Source: Solirubrobacteraceae bacterium
GTDB lineage: Bacteria > Actinomycetota > Thermoleophilia > Solirubrobacterales > Solirubrobacteraceae
Reading direction: 5' to 3'
Assembly (NCBI GenBank): GCA_030447505.1
Contig: JAUJOT010000003.1
Location: forward strand, 186,001 to 250,000
Length of the DNA stretch: 64,000 bases
Under the pieces are notes generated by a model. That model saw nothing but the letters and a program-made list of their open reading frames with translations, was not told the DNA's origin and did no database searches. Shown piece by piece: positions 6,888 to 15,623 of this stretch. Position 1 is the stretch's first letter; every line of letters begins with the position of its first letter. Position numbers and translations under genes: made by a program.

Positions 6888-9749
6888 TCAGGCGCGCAGA
6901 ACCTGCGACAGCTCCTCTCGTGACGAGATGCCGAGCTTCTGGTAGGCGTGCGTGAGGTGGACCTCGACGGTGCGCACCGTCACGAAGAGGGCCTGCGCGA
7001 TCTCGCGGTTGGTGATGCCGTCGGCGGCCATGCGGGCCACGCGCTTCTCGCTCGCCGTCAGCGCGTCGACTCCGGTCCGCATGATGCGACGCGGGCGAGC
7101 GCCCGTCGCGGCGAGCTCCGCACGCGCGCGCTCGACGAGCGGGTTGGCGGCGCAGGCGTGGGCCAGCTCCATGCCGGCGTACAGCGGTTCGCGTGCGTCT
7201 GCGCGCCTGCCCGAGCGCCGGATCGCAGCGCCGAGCTCGACGAGCGTGCGGGCGTGCTCCAGGCGCCACGGCGATCGCTCGAGCTCCTGCAGGCTGTCGC
7301 GCAGGGCGCGCAGCCCCCGCTCGCCGCCCGTCACCAGGCCCAGCACGCGCAGTGAGCGGCCTACCGCTGCGGCCGTGCCCAGCCGGCGCGCCAGGTCGAG
7401 TTCCTCGCGAGCCCCCTGCAGCGCCCGCTCGCCGGCGCCGTCTGCGAGCTGTGCGAGCGCGAGCTCAGAACGCCAGGCAAAGACGCCCGGATTGTCGCCG
7501 CGCCACTTCTGCTCGCGCCGTGCGAGCTGCTCGAGGTCGGCGGCGGCCTGCACGGCGCGCCCGCGCGCGAGATGAAGACGGGCGCGCGCGAAGAGAACGA
7601 AGTTGAGCATGAAGGAATCGGGGATCTCACCGTCGAGCCCCGTCGAGACGAGCGCTCGCTCGGCGTCGCCGAGCCGCCCCTGCTCGACGAGCGCGTTGAC
7701 GAGCGGCCCGTATGCCATCCGCGCGATGCGGTAGCCGGGCTGCCAGGCCGCTTCGATCGTGTTGCGGGCATCGCTCTCCGCCTCCGCCAGCGCGCCGCGC
7801 TCGAAGTTCAGCATCGCGCGCATGCACGACTCGCGCGCGAACCCGATCACCGAGCCGCGCCGGCGCACGTCGACGAGCGCCTCTTCGATCACGCGCTCCG
7901 CGCGGTCGAGGTCGCCGCCGATGATCAGCGCGAACACGGCATCGATGACGACCCCCGCGTCGCCCGACTGCTCCCTCACGAGGCCGCCCTCGACCGCGCG
8001 GGTCGCGAACTCGACGGCCTCGGCCGCGCTGCCTCCGTCCAGCAGCCGCTGATGCGCGAGCGTCGCCAGCAGCATCCGCTCGCCGGGCGTGTCGCCGGCG
8101 ATCGGCTGCGAGAGACGCGCGAAGCGCTCGTTGGCCAGCGGCAGCGTCTCGGCCACGAGGCGCGCGCCGCAGAGCAGCTCCGCCTCGACGCGGCGTCCGA
8201 GCTCGGGATCGACCATCCGCGCGGCCTCCACCGACTCTTCGAGCATCGCCACCGCCTCGACGTAGCGCCCCGGTGCGATCAGGCCGATCGCGAGGTCGTG
8301 CGACATCTGCGCCCGCCGGCGAGGATCGGCCGTCTGGGCCAGCGCTTGGCGCAGGTGTTGCACCGCGTCGTCGGGGAGCGCGGCACGAACCTCGGCCTTG
8401 CCCAGCTCGGCGAGCAACTCGGGGCGCAGCTCCGCGTCGGGCGATTCCTCGAGCGCGCGACTGAGATAGCGCACCGCCGCTTCCGGCGCTCCGCGTTGCA
8501 CCGACCGTGCGGCGGCCGCCCGCAGGACGTCCACGACCCAGCCGTCCCCGCGCGGCTCCGAGGCCAGCAGGTGCGGCGCCACCCGCTCCGCGTCGCCGCC
8601 CTCTGCGTGCAGCAGGCGCGCCGCTGCAGCGTGCCGTCCGGCGAGCTCGGAGGGCGGGATGCCGTCGTGCACCGCGCTGCGCACGAGCGGGTGCACGAAC
8701 TCGAGCGGCCTGCCAGGCGCCAGGACCTGCGTCGCCACGAGCGCATCGGCGGCCGCAACGCCCGCGGCGTCGGCGAGCCCGGCGAGGACCGTCGCCCTGC
8801 CCAGCTCCGCGTTGGTCCCCAGCACCGCGACGGCGCGCGCCAGCGCATGGGCGTCGGGGCCGAGTCGCGTAAGCCGCCGCGCGACCGAACGCGCGACCGC
8901 CCTGCTGCCGACCTCCGGCAGCCGCCTCGCCTGCGTGGCGCTCGGCTCGAGGCCCGCCTCCGCGATCGCGCCAAGCAGCGAGCGCACGAGGAACGGGTTG
9001 CCGCCGGTCGTCGCATGACAGGCTCGGCAGAAGTCCTCAGCGGCCTCGGCGCCGAGCTGCGCGCGCACCAGCTCCGCGACCGCCGCCTCGCTGAGCGGCG
9101 CGGGCTCCAGCCGGCGCACGACCGGGTCGCTCGCGAGAGCCTCGATCAGCTCCGGCGCGTGCGCCTCGACCGGCGGCCGGCTCGCAGCCAGCAGCAGCAC
9201 CGGCAGCTCGTCGACTCGCCTGGCGAGATAGGCGAGAAAGCGCACGGACGCCGTATCGGACCAGTGCAGGTCGTCGACCGCTACGAGCAGCGGCGTCTCG
9301 GCCGCCAGGTTGGCGGTCAGCCAGTACAGACCGTGCAGGGCGGCGGCTGTCGGGTCATCTCCCGCCGTCCCGCTGTAGCGGTTGCAATCCGTCCCGCTCG
9401 CCAGCCCCAGCAGCGGCGCCGCAAGCGCGGCCGCCCCCTGCAGCAGCGCCGCGCGCTCGACGGCCGCCGCGCGCATCAGGCGCGGCTCAAGCAGCTGCCG
9501 CACGACACCGTACGCGAAGTCCCGCTCGAGCTCACCGCCGCGCGCCGTCAGGCGCTGGAGGCCAAGCTCGGCGGCCAGGCCGCAGGCGGCGGCGACAAGG
9601 CTCGTCTTGCCGATGCCCGCCGGTCCCTCGAGCACCACCGCGCCGCCACGCCCGCTCGCGGCAGCGGCTGTCAGCGCCCTGAGCCGACCAAGCTCAGCGT
9701 CCCGTTCGGCAAGCGCCGGGGAAGCCTCCGCGGGCGCCACGCCTGCCAC
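6888..9749 (-). CDS. LAL-type LuxR regulator with AAA ATPase domain
   Basis: A 953-residue transcriptional activator of the large ATP-binding LuxR (MalT-like) kind. From my start: Walker A GPAGIGKT (about 42-49), Walker B LLVAVDDLHW (about 154-163), a long TPR-like helical middle (about 430-860), and a C-terminal LuxR HTH (LTASEKRVARMAADGITNRE, about 890-950). I place the start at the GTG at 9747-9749, because AAGGAGGG sits 6 nt upstream. The frame opens at an ATG at 9821, but that would bury the palindrome at 9775-9789 in the gene. It is divergent from the nitronate monooxygenase, a plausible target. Confidence 0.88.
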   Translation of the reverse strand: MAGVAPAEASPALAERDAELGRLRALTAAAASGRGGAVVLEGPAGIGKTSLVAAACGLAAELGLQRLTARGGELERDFAYGVVRQLLEPRLMRAAAVERAALLQGAAALAAPLLGLASGTDCNRYSGTAGDDPTAAALHGLYWLTANLAAETPLLVAVDDLHWSDTASVRFLAYLARRVDELPVLLLAASRPPVEAHAPELIEALASDPVVRRLEPAPLSEAAVAELVRAQLGAEAAEDFCRACHATTGGNPFLVRSLLGAIAEAGLEPSATQARRLPEVGSRAVARSVARRLTRLGPDAHALARAVAVLGTNAELGRATVLAGLADAAGVAAADALVATQVLAPGRPLEFVHPLVRSAVHDGIPPSELAGRHAAAARLLHAEGGDAERVAPHLLASEPRGDGWVVDVLRAAAARSVQRGAPEAAVRYLSRALEESPDAELRPELLAELGKAEVRAALPDDAVQHLRQALAQTADPRRRAQMSHDLAIGLIAPGRYVEAVAMLEESVEAARMVDPELGRRVEAELLCGARLVAETLPLANERFARLSQPIAGDTPGERMLLATLAHQRLLDGGSAAEAVEFATRAVEGGLVREQSGDAGVVIDAVFALIIGGDLDRAERVIEEALVDVRRRGSVIGFARESCMRAMLNFERGALAEAESDARNTIEAAWQPGYRIARMAYGPLVNALVEQGRLGDAERALVSTGLDGEIPDSFMLNFVLFARARLHLARGRAVQAAADLEQLARREQKWRGDNPGVFAWRSELALAQLADGAGERALQGAREELDLARRLGTAAAVGRSLRVLGLVTGGERGLRALRDSLQELERSPWRLEHARTLVELGAAIRRSGRRADAREPLYAGMELAHACAANPLVERARAELAATGARPRRIMRTGVDALTASEKRVARMAADGITNREIAQALFVTVRTVEVHLTHAYQKLGISSREELSQVLRA

Positions 9750-9774
9750 TGCGAGCCCTCCTTCCTCCGCTGCG

Positions 9775-9789
9775 CCGGAAACGTTTCGG
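9775..9789. promoter_or_regulatory. Palindrome CCGGAAACGTTTCGG in a divergent promoter region
   Basis: The core GAAACGTTTC (9778-9787) is a perfect 10-bp palindrome of the kind bound by LacI/GalR-family repressors. It lies 26 bp upstream of the GTG at 9749 and about 100 bp from the divergent nitronate monooxygenase. No LacI gene is in the window. Confidence 0.4.
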
Positions 9790-9887
9790 TAGCCGCCGGA
9801 AAAGTCTACGGGCGAGTTCACGATGCGAGGAGGGGCGCGACAGCCGGATCATCGGCGCAACAACCGACGCGATCCAGGAGGCACGCG

Positions 9888-10856
9888 ATGACGCACGACA
9901 CGAGTACCACGTTCACCCGGCTGGTCGGGTGCAGGTTGGCGATCCAGCTGGCGCCGATCGGCGCCGCCGGCCAGGGGCCGCAGCTGTCGCTCGCGGTCGC
10001 GGGCGCCGGCGGGCATGCCGTCTATCCGGCGGTGTTCCTCTCCGCGGCCGAGCTCTCCGATGACATCGACCGACTGCGCGCGGCCACGGGCGCGTTCGGC
10101 GTCAACTTCGTCGTGCCGCTGCTCGACCGCGAGTGCCTCGAGATCGCGGCGCATCGCGCGCCGATGGTCGACTTCTTCTACGGCGACCCGGCTGCCGAGC
10201 TCGTCGAGATCGTCCATCGCGGCGGCGCGCTGGCAAGCTGGCAGGTGGGTTCGCTCGAGGAAGCGCTCGCCGCCGTCGACTGCGGGTGCGACGTGATCGT
10301 GGCACAGGGCACCGAAGCGGGTGGGCGCGTCCGCGGTCGGCTCGAACTGCTGCGCCTGCTCGAGCAGGTGGTGCCGGCGGTCGACGTGCCGGTGCTCGCG
10401 GCCGGCGGCATCGCGAGCGCCGACGACGTCGCCGCCGCCTTCGCCGCCGGGGCGGACGGCGTACGTGTCGGGACCCGGTTCGTCGCCGCCGAAGAGGCCG
10501 ACGCACATCCGGACTGGCAGCGCGCCCTGATCGATGCGGATTCCAGCGAATCGGTCATCACGCGTGCGTTCTCGGCCGGCGTACCGGACTTCCCGCACCG
10601 CGTGCTGCAGCGCTCGCTCGACGGCGTGAAGCGCATCCACAGCCAGACCGTCGGCAGCGTCCTGACGCGCGACGGGCAGCGCCGCACGCTGCCGAGGTAC
10701 TGCTCGGACGTCGTATCGCGCGACTTCGAGGGCCACGTCGAGGCGATGCCGTTCTATGCCGGCCTCTCGGTCGGCCGTGTACGTGCGGTGATGCCGGCGG
10801 CCCAGATCGTGGCCGAGCTGGCTGCGGGCGTGCCCGCGACGCAGCCGGCGCGATGA
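9888..10856 (+). CDS. Nitronate monooxygenase family flavoprotein (NPD/2-NPD-like)
   Basis: A 322-residue FMN-dependent TIM-barrel protein of the nitronate monooxygenase/enoyl reductase-like group, which oxidises alkyl nitronates with O2. Family features visible are GVNFVVPLLD near the N-terminus, CDVIVAQGTEAGGRVRG (the conserved AQG-EAGGH-like segment) and PVLAAGGIASADDVAAAFA followed by GADGVRVGTRFVAAEEA, the FMN phosphate-binding region. The usual catalytic His after EAGG is replaced here (EAGGRVRG), so the true reaction may differ. The ATG at 9888 has AGGAGG 6 nt upstream. It is divergent from the LAL regulator. Confidence 0.82.
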   Translation: MTHDTSTTFTRLVGCRLAIQLAPIGAAGQGPQLSLAVAGAGGHAVYPAVFLSAAELSDDIDRLRAATGAFGVNFVVPLLDRECLEIAAHRAPMVDFFYGDPAAELVEIVHRGGALASWQVGSLEEALAAVDCGCDVIVAQGTEAGGRVRGRLELLRLLEQVVPAVDVPVLAAGGIASADDVAAAFAAGADGVRVGTRFVAAEEADAHPDWQRALIDADSSESVITRAFSAGVPDFPHRVLQRSLDGVKRIHSQTVGSVLTRDGQRRTLPRYCSDVVSRDFEGHVEAMPFYAGLSVGRVRAVMPAAQIVAELAAGVPATQPAR

Positions 10857-10942
10857 GGCGCGCGCCGGCGGTCAGTCGATGTCCCAGCCGCAGTCGCGGA
10901 CGACCTGCAGGCGGTCACGAGCCGACATCCGGGGCGCCTCGC

Positions 10943-12418
10943 TCAGGGCAGGAGGCGCAGGGCGATGAACTGCCCGGCTTCGCCCGGGCCGGCGCCCTCT
11001 GAGAACGCGTAGCCGGAGAACAGCAGCACCGGCACGCCGGCCGGGCCGGGGAGCACGCGCACGGTCGGGTTGCCCAGCGCGTAGGAGCCGGCCGGCGCAT
11101 GCAGCGCGAGCATCCGCGCCTCGTTGCGGTCGCGGTCGTAGAGGTACCAGCGCCAGGTGCCGAAGTCGGCCTTGATCGACTGCGCCTCGAGAACGGCGAA
11201 GCGGTGGCCCTCGAAGAGCAGGTCGGCGCGGTCGCCGAGATTGCCGCGGGTGCCCAGACCGGCGAAGAGGCTGTTGGCCGCAGCGTCCGGCTGCGGCGCC
11301 CAGCTGGCAGCGTCGAAGTTCGTCAGCATGCCCGCGGCCTGGCGGTCGACGTCGATGTTCTCGAGGTAGTGAAACGTGATCGCGATCTGCGAGGCCTGCG
11401 CGCCGTTCCAGCTCTTGACGGCCAGCGCCGGGGTGCCCTCGGCGGTCGGCGCCAGCGAGCGCGGGAGGTCTGCCTGTCGGTCGAAGGCGCCCGCTGCCAG
11501 CGCGGGCCACGTCGCGTAATGGCGCACGACGAGATTCGAGCGCGAGACGTACCGAGCGTCGGGCGTGTCGCGCTCGAAGGCGAGCACGAATCCGCCATCG
11601 GGCAGCGCCGCAAGCGTCGGTTGCGAGGCGTGGCTGTCGAGGTCGGCCCGGTGCGTCCAGGTCGTCAGGTCGTCGGACGTGGCCAACTGCGTGACGAAGC
11701 GGCCGCCGAGGAACGTGTGGTAGACGCCGATGTACCGGCCCGGAACGCCCTGTCCGGGCGGCGCCGCGATGACGTCGAGACCGTCGAGCGAGCGACCGAG
11801 GTCGTCGCGCGCCGCGGCGACGAACGTATCGGCCGCCTGCGGGTCCAACAGGCCCGCCAGCTTCACGCCGCGGGCGTCGTCCGGCGTGACCACGAGCTGC
11901 GGCGCGTCGGGCCCCTCGCGCGAGGAGAAGCTCGCCGCGTCAAGCAACGGCCCGCTGACCTGCAGCCCGACGTCGCCATCGCCGGCGACGGCCTTCGTGA
12001 CGTCCCACTGCGCCCACGTTCCGGCCTTCGCGCCCGACAGCTTCGCGACGGGCGTCAGCTCGGGCAGCAGCAGCAAGGGCGTGCGGTCATCCTCGCCGAA
12101 CCGCGCTGGGAGCACGCGAACCGCGAGGTTCTCGGTCGTCGGGTCCGTCACGCGCAGCCGCAGCACCGCCCGCGCCGGGGGACCGCTGAGGCCGCGGACG
12201 CTGAAGCGCAGGAGCGTTCGGTCGAGGCCGCCGGCGACAAGACTCGTGCTGCGGCCCGCGATCTGCGGGTCGCGGACCAGCGACCGGGTCGTGTCCGCAG
12301 CCACCGTCGCCACCGCCTGCGCCGGCGCGGCCACGACGAGCGCCATGGCGCACGCACCCAACGCCGCCGTCAGGCCGCGCGCGATGCGTCCGACGGCGAC
12401 GGTGCTGTCACGCTGCAT
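10943..12418 (-). CDS. Secreted DNRLRE-domain protein with a GH43-like propeller
   Basis: A 491-residue exported protein. The ATG at 12416-12418 gives a signal peptide (LTAALGACAMALVVAAPAQA, cleavage after AQA, about residue 36). A DNRLRE/CBM96-like beta domain follows (TLLRFSVRGLSGPPARAVLR to about residue 175, with WAQWDVTKAV). The C-terminal about 300 residues (RYIGVYHTFLGGRFVTQLAT, SDDLTTWTHRADLDSHASQP) look like the five-bladed propeller of GH43/GH32-type proteins. Catalytic residues cannot be assigned with confidence, so it could be a carbohydrate-binding or hydrolytic surface protein. It is the last gene of the minus-strand operon, 53 bp after the propeller dehydrogenase. Confidence 0.65.
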   Translation of the reverse strand: MQRDSTVAVGRIARGLTAALGACAMALVVAAPAQAVATVAADTTRSLVRDPQIAGRSTSLVAGGLDRTLLRFSVRGLSGPPARAVLRLRVTDPTTENLAVRVLPARFGEDDRTPLLLLPELTPVAKLSGAKAGTWAQWDVTKAVAGDGDVGLQVSGPLLDAASFSSREGPDAPQLVVTPDDARGVKLAGLLDPQAADTFVAAARDDLGRSLDGLDVIAAPPGQGVPGRYIGVYHTFLGGRFVTQLATSDDLTTWTHRADLDSHASQPTLAALPDGGFVLAFERDTPDARYVSRSNLVVRHYATWPALAAGAFDRQADLPRSLAPTAEGTPALAVKSWNGAQASQIAITFHYLENIDVDRQAAGMLTNFDAASWAPQPDAAANSLFAGLGTRGNLGDRADLLFEGHRFAVLEAQSIKADFGTWRWYLYDRDRNEARMLALHAPAGSYALGNPTVRVLPGPAGVPVLLFSGYAFSEGAGPGEAGQFIALRLLP

Positions 12419-12471
12419 GAGGCAAGCATCGCAAATGCGGCCGTTCAGGCCCTCGCGTGCGCAGCCCTCGT

Positions 12472-14127
12472 TCACCACCTCCGCCACGTCCGCTTCTTCT
12501 TGTGCGACCTCTCGCGGGCGCGCCGTGCGAACGCGAAGGCGGCGCCGGCGACGCCGACGAGGCCGATCGCGGCAGCGCCGAACTGGAGCGCGTGCAGCGG
12601 CACGACGACCGGCTTGGGCGGCCGCTCGCCGCGCGGTCCCTCGGTCCGCCGGATTCGCCACAGCGTTCCCGTCTGCTTCTGCATCCGGATCCCGCCGCGC
12701 TCGGGCGCGATCTCGATCTCGCCCCAGTCCACGACGTACAGCGCGCCGTCCGGACCGAACTGGCAGTGCGACGGCCGCTCGAACCCCTCGTGCGGCAGCT
12801 TCGACGCGGGGCCCGCGATCTTGTTGACGGCGAAGTCGACGACCTCGCCGCGGTCGACGTCGACGCGCACCACCTTGAACCCGACCGGCTTTGCCTTGCG
12901 CGTCGTGACCGGCGCGATGTCACCGAACAGTGCGACGAACGCTTGCCCCTCCAAGCCGAAGCGCGGGTGGCGGCAGAAGTCCAACCCGTTGGGGCCGCTG
13001 TGGTCTTGGAACTGGACGAGCGGCTTGGGCGGGTTGGGGTCGGGATGCTCGGCGAGCAGCGGCGCTCGCCCGCGGCCGGCCTTCCAGTAGGGGTCGTCCA
13101 GCCGGATCCCGGCGGCGAAGTCGGGCCAGCCGTACCAGCGGCCCTGCTCGATCTCGTACATGTCCTCGAGGTCGCCGACGACGTAGCGATGCCCGCGCTC
13201 GTCGAGGTCGTGCTCGGTCGCGAAGAGCCGGCCGTCGGGGTCAAAGGAGATGCCGTAGGGATTGCGCAGCCCCCAGGCGACCCACTCGACGTCGCTGCCG
13301 TCCGGGTTGCAGCGGATGATCGAGCCGCTCGGCTTGTTCGTGCCTTCGATGACCTGGCCGGGCTTCGTCTCGGTCCCGAACGGGACGTACGCGCCGGTGG
13401 CGACCGTCTTGGCCAGCGATCCCGGCGGGTCGCGGAAGTCCTGCGCCTCGAAGTTCAGACCGACAAGCGTGACGTCCTGTCCCGGCCGATCGTGGAAGTC
13501 CGGGAACAGCCGCGGCCACTCGTACGCGTAGTCGTCGGGGCCGACGACGGCGGCGTTCGTCGCGGTCCCCTGCCCGAAGTAGAGCTTGCCGTCGGGCCCG
13601 GGGGCGGGGTAGTTGCTCATGTGGTCGCCGCGGCCGGGCAGATCGGTCACGAGATCCTCGATCGTTCCGTCGGCGCGGAGTCGCGACAGCGTGTCCGTGT
13701 TCATGAAGTACAGCGAGCCGTCGTGCCAGCAGGCGCCGGTGAAGGCGCCCGTCTTGATCCAGCGCTCGTCGGGCAGCTCGAAGAACGTCTCGTGCTCGCC
13801 GCTCGCGACGTCGACTTTCACGATCCGCGGCTTGGAGTCGATCTTGTGGCCGGATTCGCTGACATAGCAGAGGCCGGCGTCGTCGAACGTGCAGTGCACG
13901 GGGGCGTCCAGGCCGGTCACGACGACTTCGGCGACGTAGCCCTGGGGGAGCAGGATGTGCGACGGATCGTGCCCGCGCGGGCCCTCGCGCGTGATCTTCA
14001 CGTGCCTGAGCAGCGGCCGCGCCGACGCGTGGAGGTAGCCGAGCAGGCTGTCCATCATCGGGGCGCGGATCGGCGCATGCTCGTCCTCGACCGTGCGCGG
14101 TGTCTGCGGTTGCTCTGTCTGTGTCAT
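12472..14127 (-). CDS. PQQ/glucose dehydrogenase-like beta-propeller protein with C-terminal anchor
   Basis: A 551-residue protein resembling the soluble glucose/sorbosone dehydrogenase (GSDH) propeller: GYVAEVVVTGLDAPVHCTFD at the start of the fold, WGLRNPYGISFDPDG and GPDGALYVVDWGEIE typical of the blades. It lacks an obvious signal peptide. The C-terminus has a hydrophobic segment (about 512-533) followed by RRARERSHKKKRTWRR, so it is probably tail-anchored. A PQQ site cannot be proved. The ATG at 14127 has GGAGGGAG upstream. In some relatives the propeller binds other sugars or no cofactor. It belongs to the 15486-10943 operon. Confidence 0.72.
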   Translation of the reverse strand: MTQTEQPQTPRTVEDEHAPIRAPMMDSLLGYLHASARPLLRHVKITREGPRGHDPSHILLPQGYVAEVVVTGLDAPVHCTFDDAGLCYVSESGHKIDSKPRIVKVDVASGEHETFFELPDERWIKTGAFTGACWHDGSLYFMNTDTLSRLRADGTIEDLVTDLPGRGDHMSNYPAPGPDGKLYFGQGTATNAAVVGPDDYAYEWPRLFPDFHDRPGQDVTLVGLNFEAQDFRDPPGSLAKTVATGAYVPFGTETKPGQVIEGTNKPSGSIIRCNPDGSDVEWVAWGLRNPYGISFDPDGRLFATEHDLDERGHRYVVGDLEDMYEIEQGRWYGWPDFAAGIRLDDPYWKAGRGRAPLLAEHPDPNPPKPLVQFQDHSGPNGLDFCRHPRFGLEGQAFVALFGDIAPVTTRKAKPVGFKVVRVDVDRGEVVDFAVNKIAGPASKLPHEGFERPSHCQFGPDGALYVVDWGEIEIAPERGGIRMQKQTGTLWRIRRTEGPRGERPPKPVVVPLHALQFGAAAIGLVGVAGAAFAFARRARERSHKKKRTWRRW

Positions 14128-14148
14128 CGCCTGCTCTCCCTCCGCTTT

Positions 14149-14279
14149 TCAGTTCGCCTGCAGCTCCAGCCGCCAGACGCCGCGCCCGGGGACGTATCTC
14201 GCGTCGGTCGCGAGGGCGCTCGCAGGCCGTTGATCACGAGCTGCGGCGCGCCTTCCGCTGCGTCCTCGGGAACGCTCAT
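14149..14279 (-). pseudogene. Frameshifted micro-gene (about 43 residues)
   Basis: The ATG at 14279 overlaps the stop of the VTT gene as ATGA. The reading starts MSVPEDAAEGAPQLVINGL, then a one-base shift near 14221 gives SALATDARYVPGRGVWRLEL, ending at a TGA at 14149. Third-position GC is high in the first frame before about 14221 and nearly 100% in the other frame after it (23 of 24 codons). Read without the shift it would end at 14124 with poor codons, overlapping the next ATG. I infer a small real gene with one missing base. Function unknown. Confidence 0.6.
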
Positions 14280-14983
14280 CGCGTCGTCTCCTTCGCTGCC
14301 ACCCGCTCGGGACGCCCTGCCGCCTCGGGAGTCTGCGCAAGTGCCGCGTCGCGCGTCAGCAGCCAGAACAGGGCGGCGACGGCGATCACGACGGCGAACA
14401 CGAGCGCTTGATCGGCCAGCGACGCGGCGACGGCGCCGGCGGTCGCGTAGAGCAGCGCGGGGACGAGATTGCCGAGCGCGCCGGCGAGAGCCGCGCGGCG
14501 CCATGGCAGCGTCGACGTGCCGGCGACGATCGCGGTCGTCTCGGCGAGCATCGGCACGGGCCGCGTGACGAGAATCGCCAGTGCGCCGTACCGCGCCAGC
14601 CGCTGTTCCGCCCGGGCCCGCTGCCCGTCGGGGACGATCCGCTGGACGAGCGGACGGCTGCGCCGGCCGACGAGGAACGCGAGCAGCGTCGCGCCCAGGC
14701 CGCCGGCGAGGGAGAGCAGCGTGCCTCCGACGATCCCGAACAGAGCGCCGTGGGCGACCATCACCGCGCTCGACGGCACCGGCAGGAAGACGTCCACCAA
14801 CAGCAGGCCGACGCCGACCGCGGCGGCCGCTACGCCGACCTCGTCGAGCGATCGTGCCGGGTCGGTGAGCAGCGGCACCCGAAGCGCCTCGACGGCGAGG
14901 AACGCGGCGAGGAACAGGCTGAGCAGCACCGCGACGATCAGCGCGTAGCCGCGCACGCCGGTCGCCTGCGACCCGGCCGCCAT
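14276..14983 (-). CDS. VTT/SNARE-associated (TVP38/DedA-type) membrane protein
   Basis: A 235-residue integral membrane protein. Family signatures are the first transmembrane segments, then FLPVPSSAVMVAHGALFGI (about 67-85), the glycine-rich GLGATLLAFLVGRRSRPLV, and LVTRPVPMLAETTAIVAGTS (about 135-154), the Rx-PVPxxxE-like re-entrant segment of VTT proteins. VTT/DedA proteins act in lipid scrambling or membrane homeostasis. The start at 14983 follows the upstream gene by 20 bp. The stop overlaps the micro-gene start. Confidence 0.75.
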   Translation of the reverse strand: MAAGSQATGVRGYALIVAVLLSLFLAAFLAVEALRVPLLTDPARSLDEVGVAAAAVGVGLLLVDVFLPVPSSAVMVAHGALFGIVGGTLLSLAGGLGATLLAFLVGRRSRPLVQRIVPDGQRARAEQRLARYGALAILVTRPVPMLAETTAIVAGTSTLPWRRAALAGALGNLVPALLYATAGAVAASLADQALVFAVVIAVAALFWLLTRDAALAQTPEAAGRPERVAAKETTR

Positions 14984-15003
14984 CGACGAGCGTCCGCCTG
15001 AAG

Positions 15004-15486
15004 TCAGTGCGCGGAGGAGTTGCTCGACGGGCGGAGGAGGTTGTCGAAGATCAGTCCGGTGGCCTCGGCCTGCACGAGCTTGTCGACGACGTCGATCGCG
15101 GCGTCTCGCTGCGACCACTTCGACGGCTTGTACAGCCCGAGCGCGGTGTTGAAGAGGACGTCGCCGCTGTAGACGGTGCCGAAGACGGCTGCCACCGCCC
15201 GCTGCCCACGCAGGCCGGCATGCGCGGCGACGCCGTACGCCGCGCCCCACATCAGGCCCAGCCCGAAGTGCGTCGCGTAGTTGAGCCGCTCTCGCTCACG
15301 CCCCTGCTTGCGGCCGATCGGCAGGATCTTCTCGACGAGCTTCGCGGGCGCGTAGCTCTCGCCGCGACCGGTGAGCGGCATCTCGACGGTCTTCTGGAAG
15401 GCGGTCATGACCGCCGTGCCCGCGACGCCGGAGAGCATTCCGCGTGCCAGCGTGGCGGCCATGGTTGGCTGATTGCTCGTGGACAT
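15004..15486 (-). CDS. Conserved membrane protein, DUF1440-like
   Basis: A 160-residue protein from the ATG at 15484-15486. An N-terminal GMLSGVAGTAVMTAFQKTVE segment and a central HFGLGLMWGAAYGVAAHAG segment are hydrophobic, as in DUF1440/YagU-like inner membrane proteins. The function is unknown. It is the first gene of the operon running to 10943. The divergent nucleotidyltransferase begins 137 bp away. Confidence 0.6.
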   Translation of the reverse strand: MSTSNQPTMAATLARGMLSGVAGTAVMTAFQKTVEMPLTGRGESYAPAKLVEKILPIGRKQGRERERLNYATHFGLGLMWGAAYGVAAHAGLRGQRAVAAVFGTVYSGDVLFNTALGLYKPSKWSQRDAAIDVVDKLVQAEATGLIFDNLLRPSSNSSAH

Positions 15487-15611
15487 GTGCCTGGGGCTAC
15501 CCACCCGAGCACAGCGCGCACCACCGGATCGGCGAGCTGACACGCGCGGCGCCTCTCCTCGCGCAGGCGCCGTTTGAGAGCCGTAAGCGAGATTGCGCTC
15601 CCAGTGCGTCT

Positions 15612-15617
15612 TATCCT
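15612..15617 (+). promoter_or_regulatory. TATCCT -10 element of the nucleotidyltransferase gene
   Basis: TATCCT ends 6 nt before the GTG at 15624; there is no Shine-Dalgarno sequence. It supports the GTG over the earlier in-frame ATG. Confidence 0.5.
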
Positions 15618-15623
15618 CGGCGT

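Noticed and set aside
7572-10856. A 1094-residue open frame on the plus strand opposite the LAL regulator
   Set aside because: It is arginine-rich mirror sequence of the real gene. Only its 3' part (from 9888) is real, as the nitronate monooxygenase.
10872-10928. An 18-codon ORF after the DNRLRE gene (MSARDRLQVVRDCGWDID)
   Set aside because: Too short to judge, with no upstream ribosome site; I could not distinguish it from chance.
12472-12580. A sortase sorting signal at the C-terminus of the propeller dehydrogenase
   Set aside because: There is a transmembrane helix and basic tail, but no LPxTG or LAxTG motif before it.
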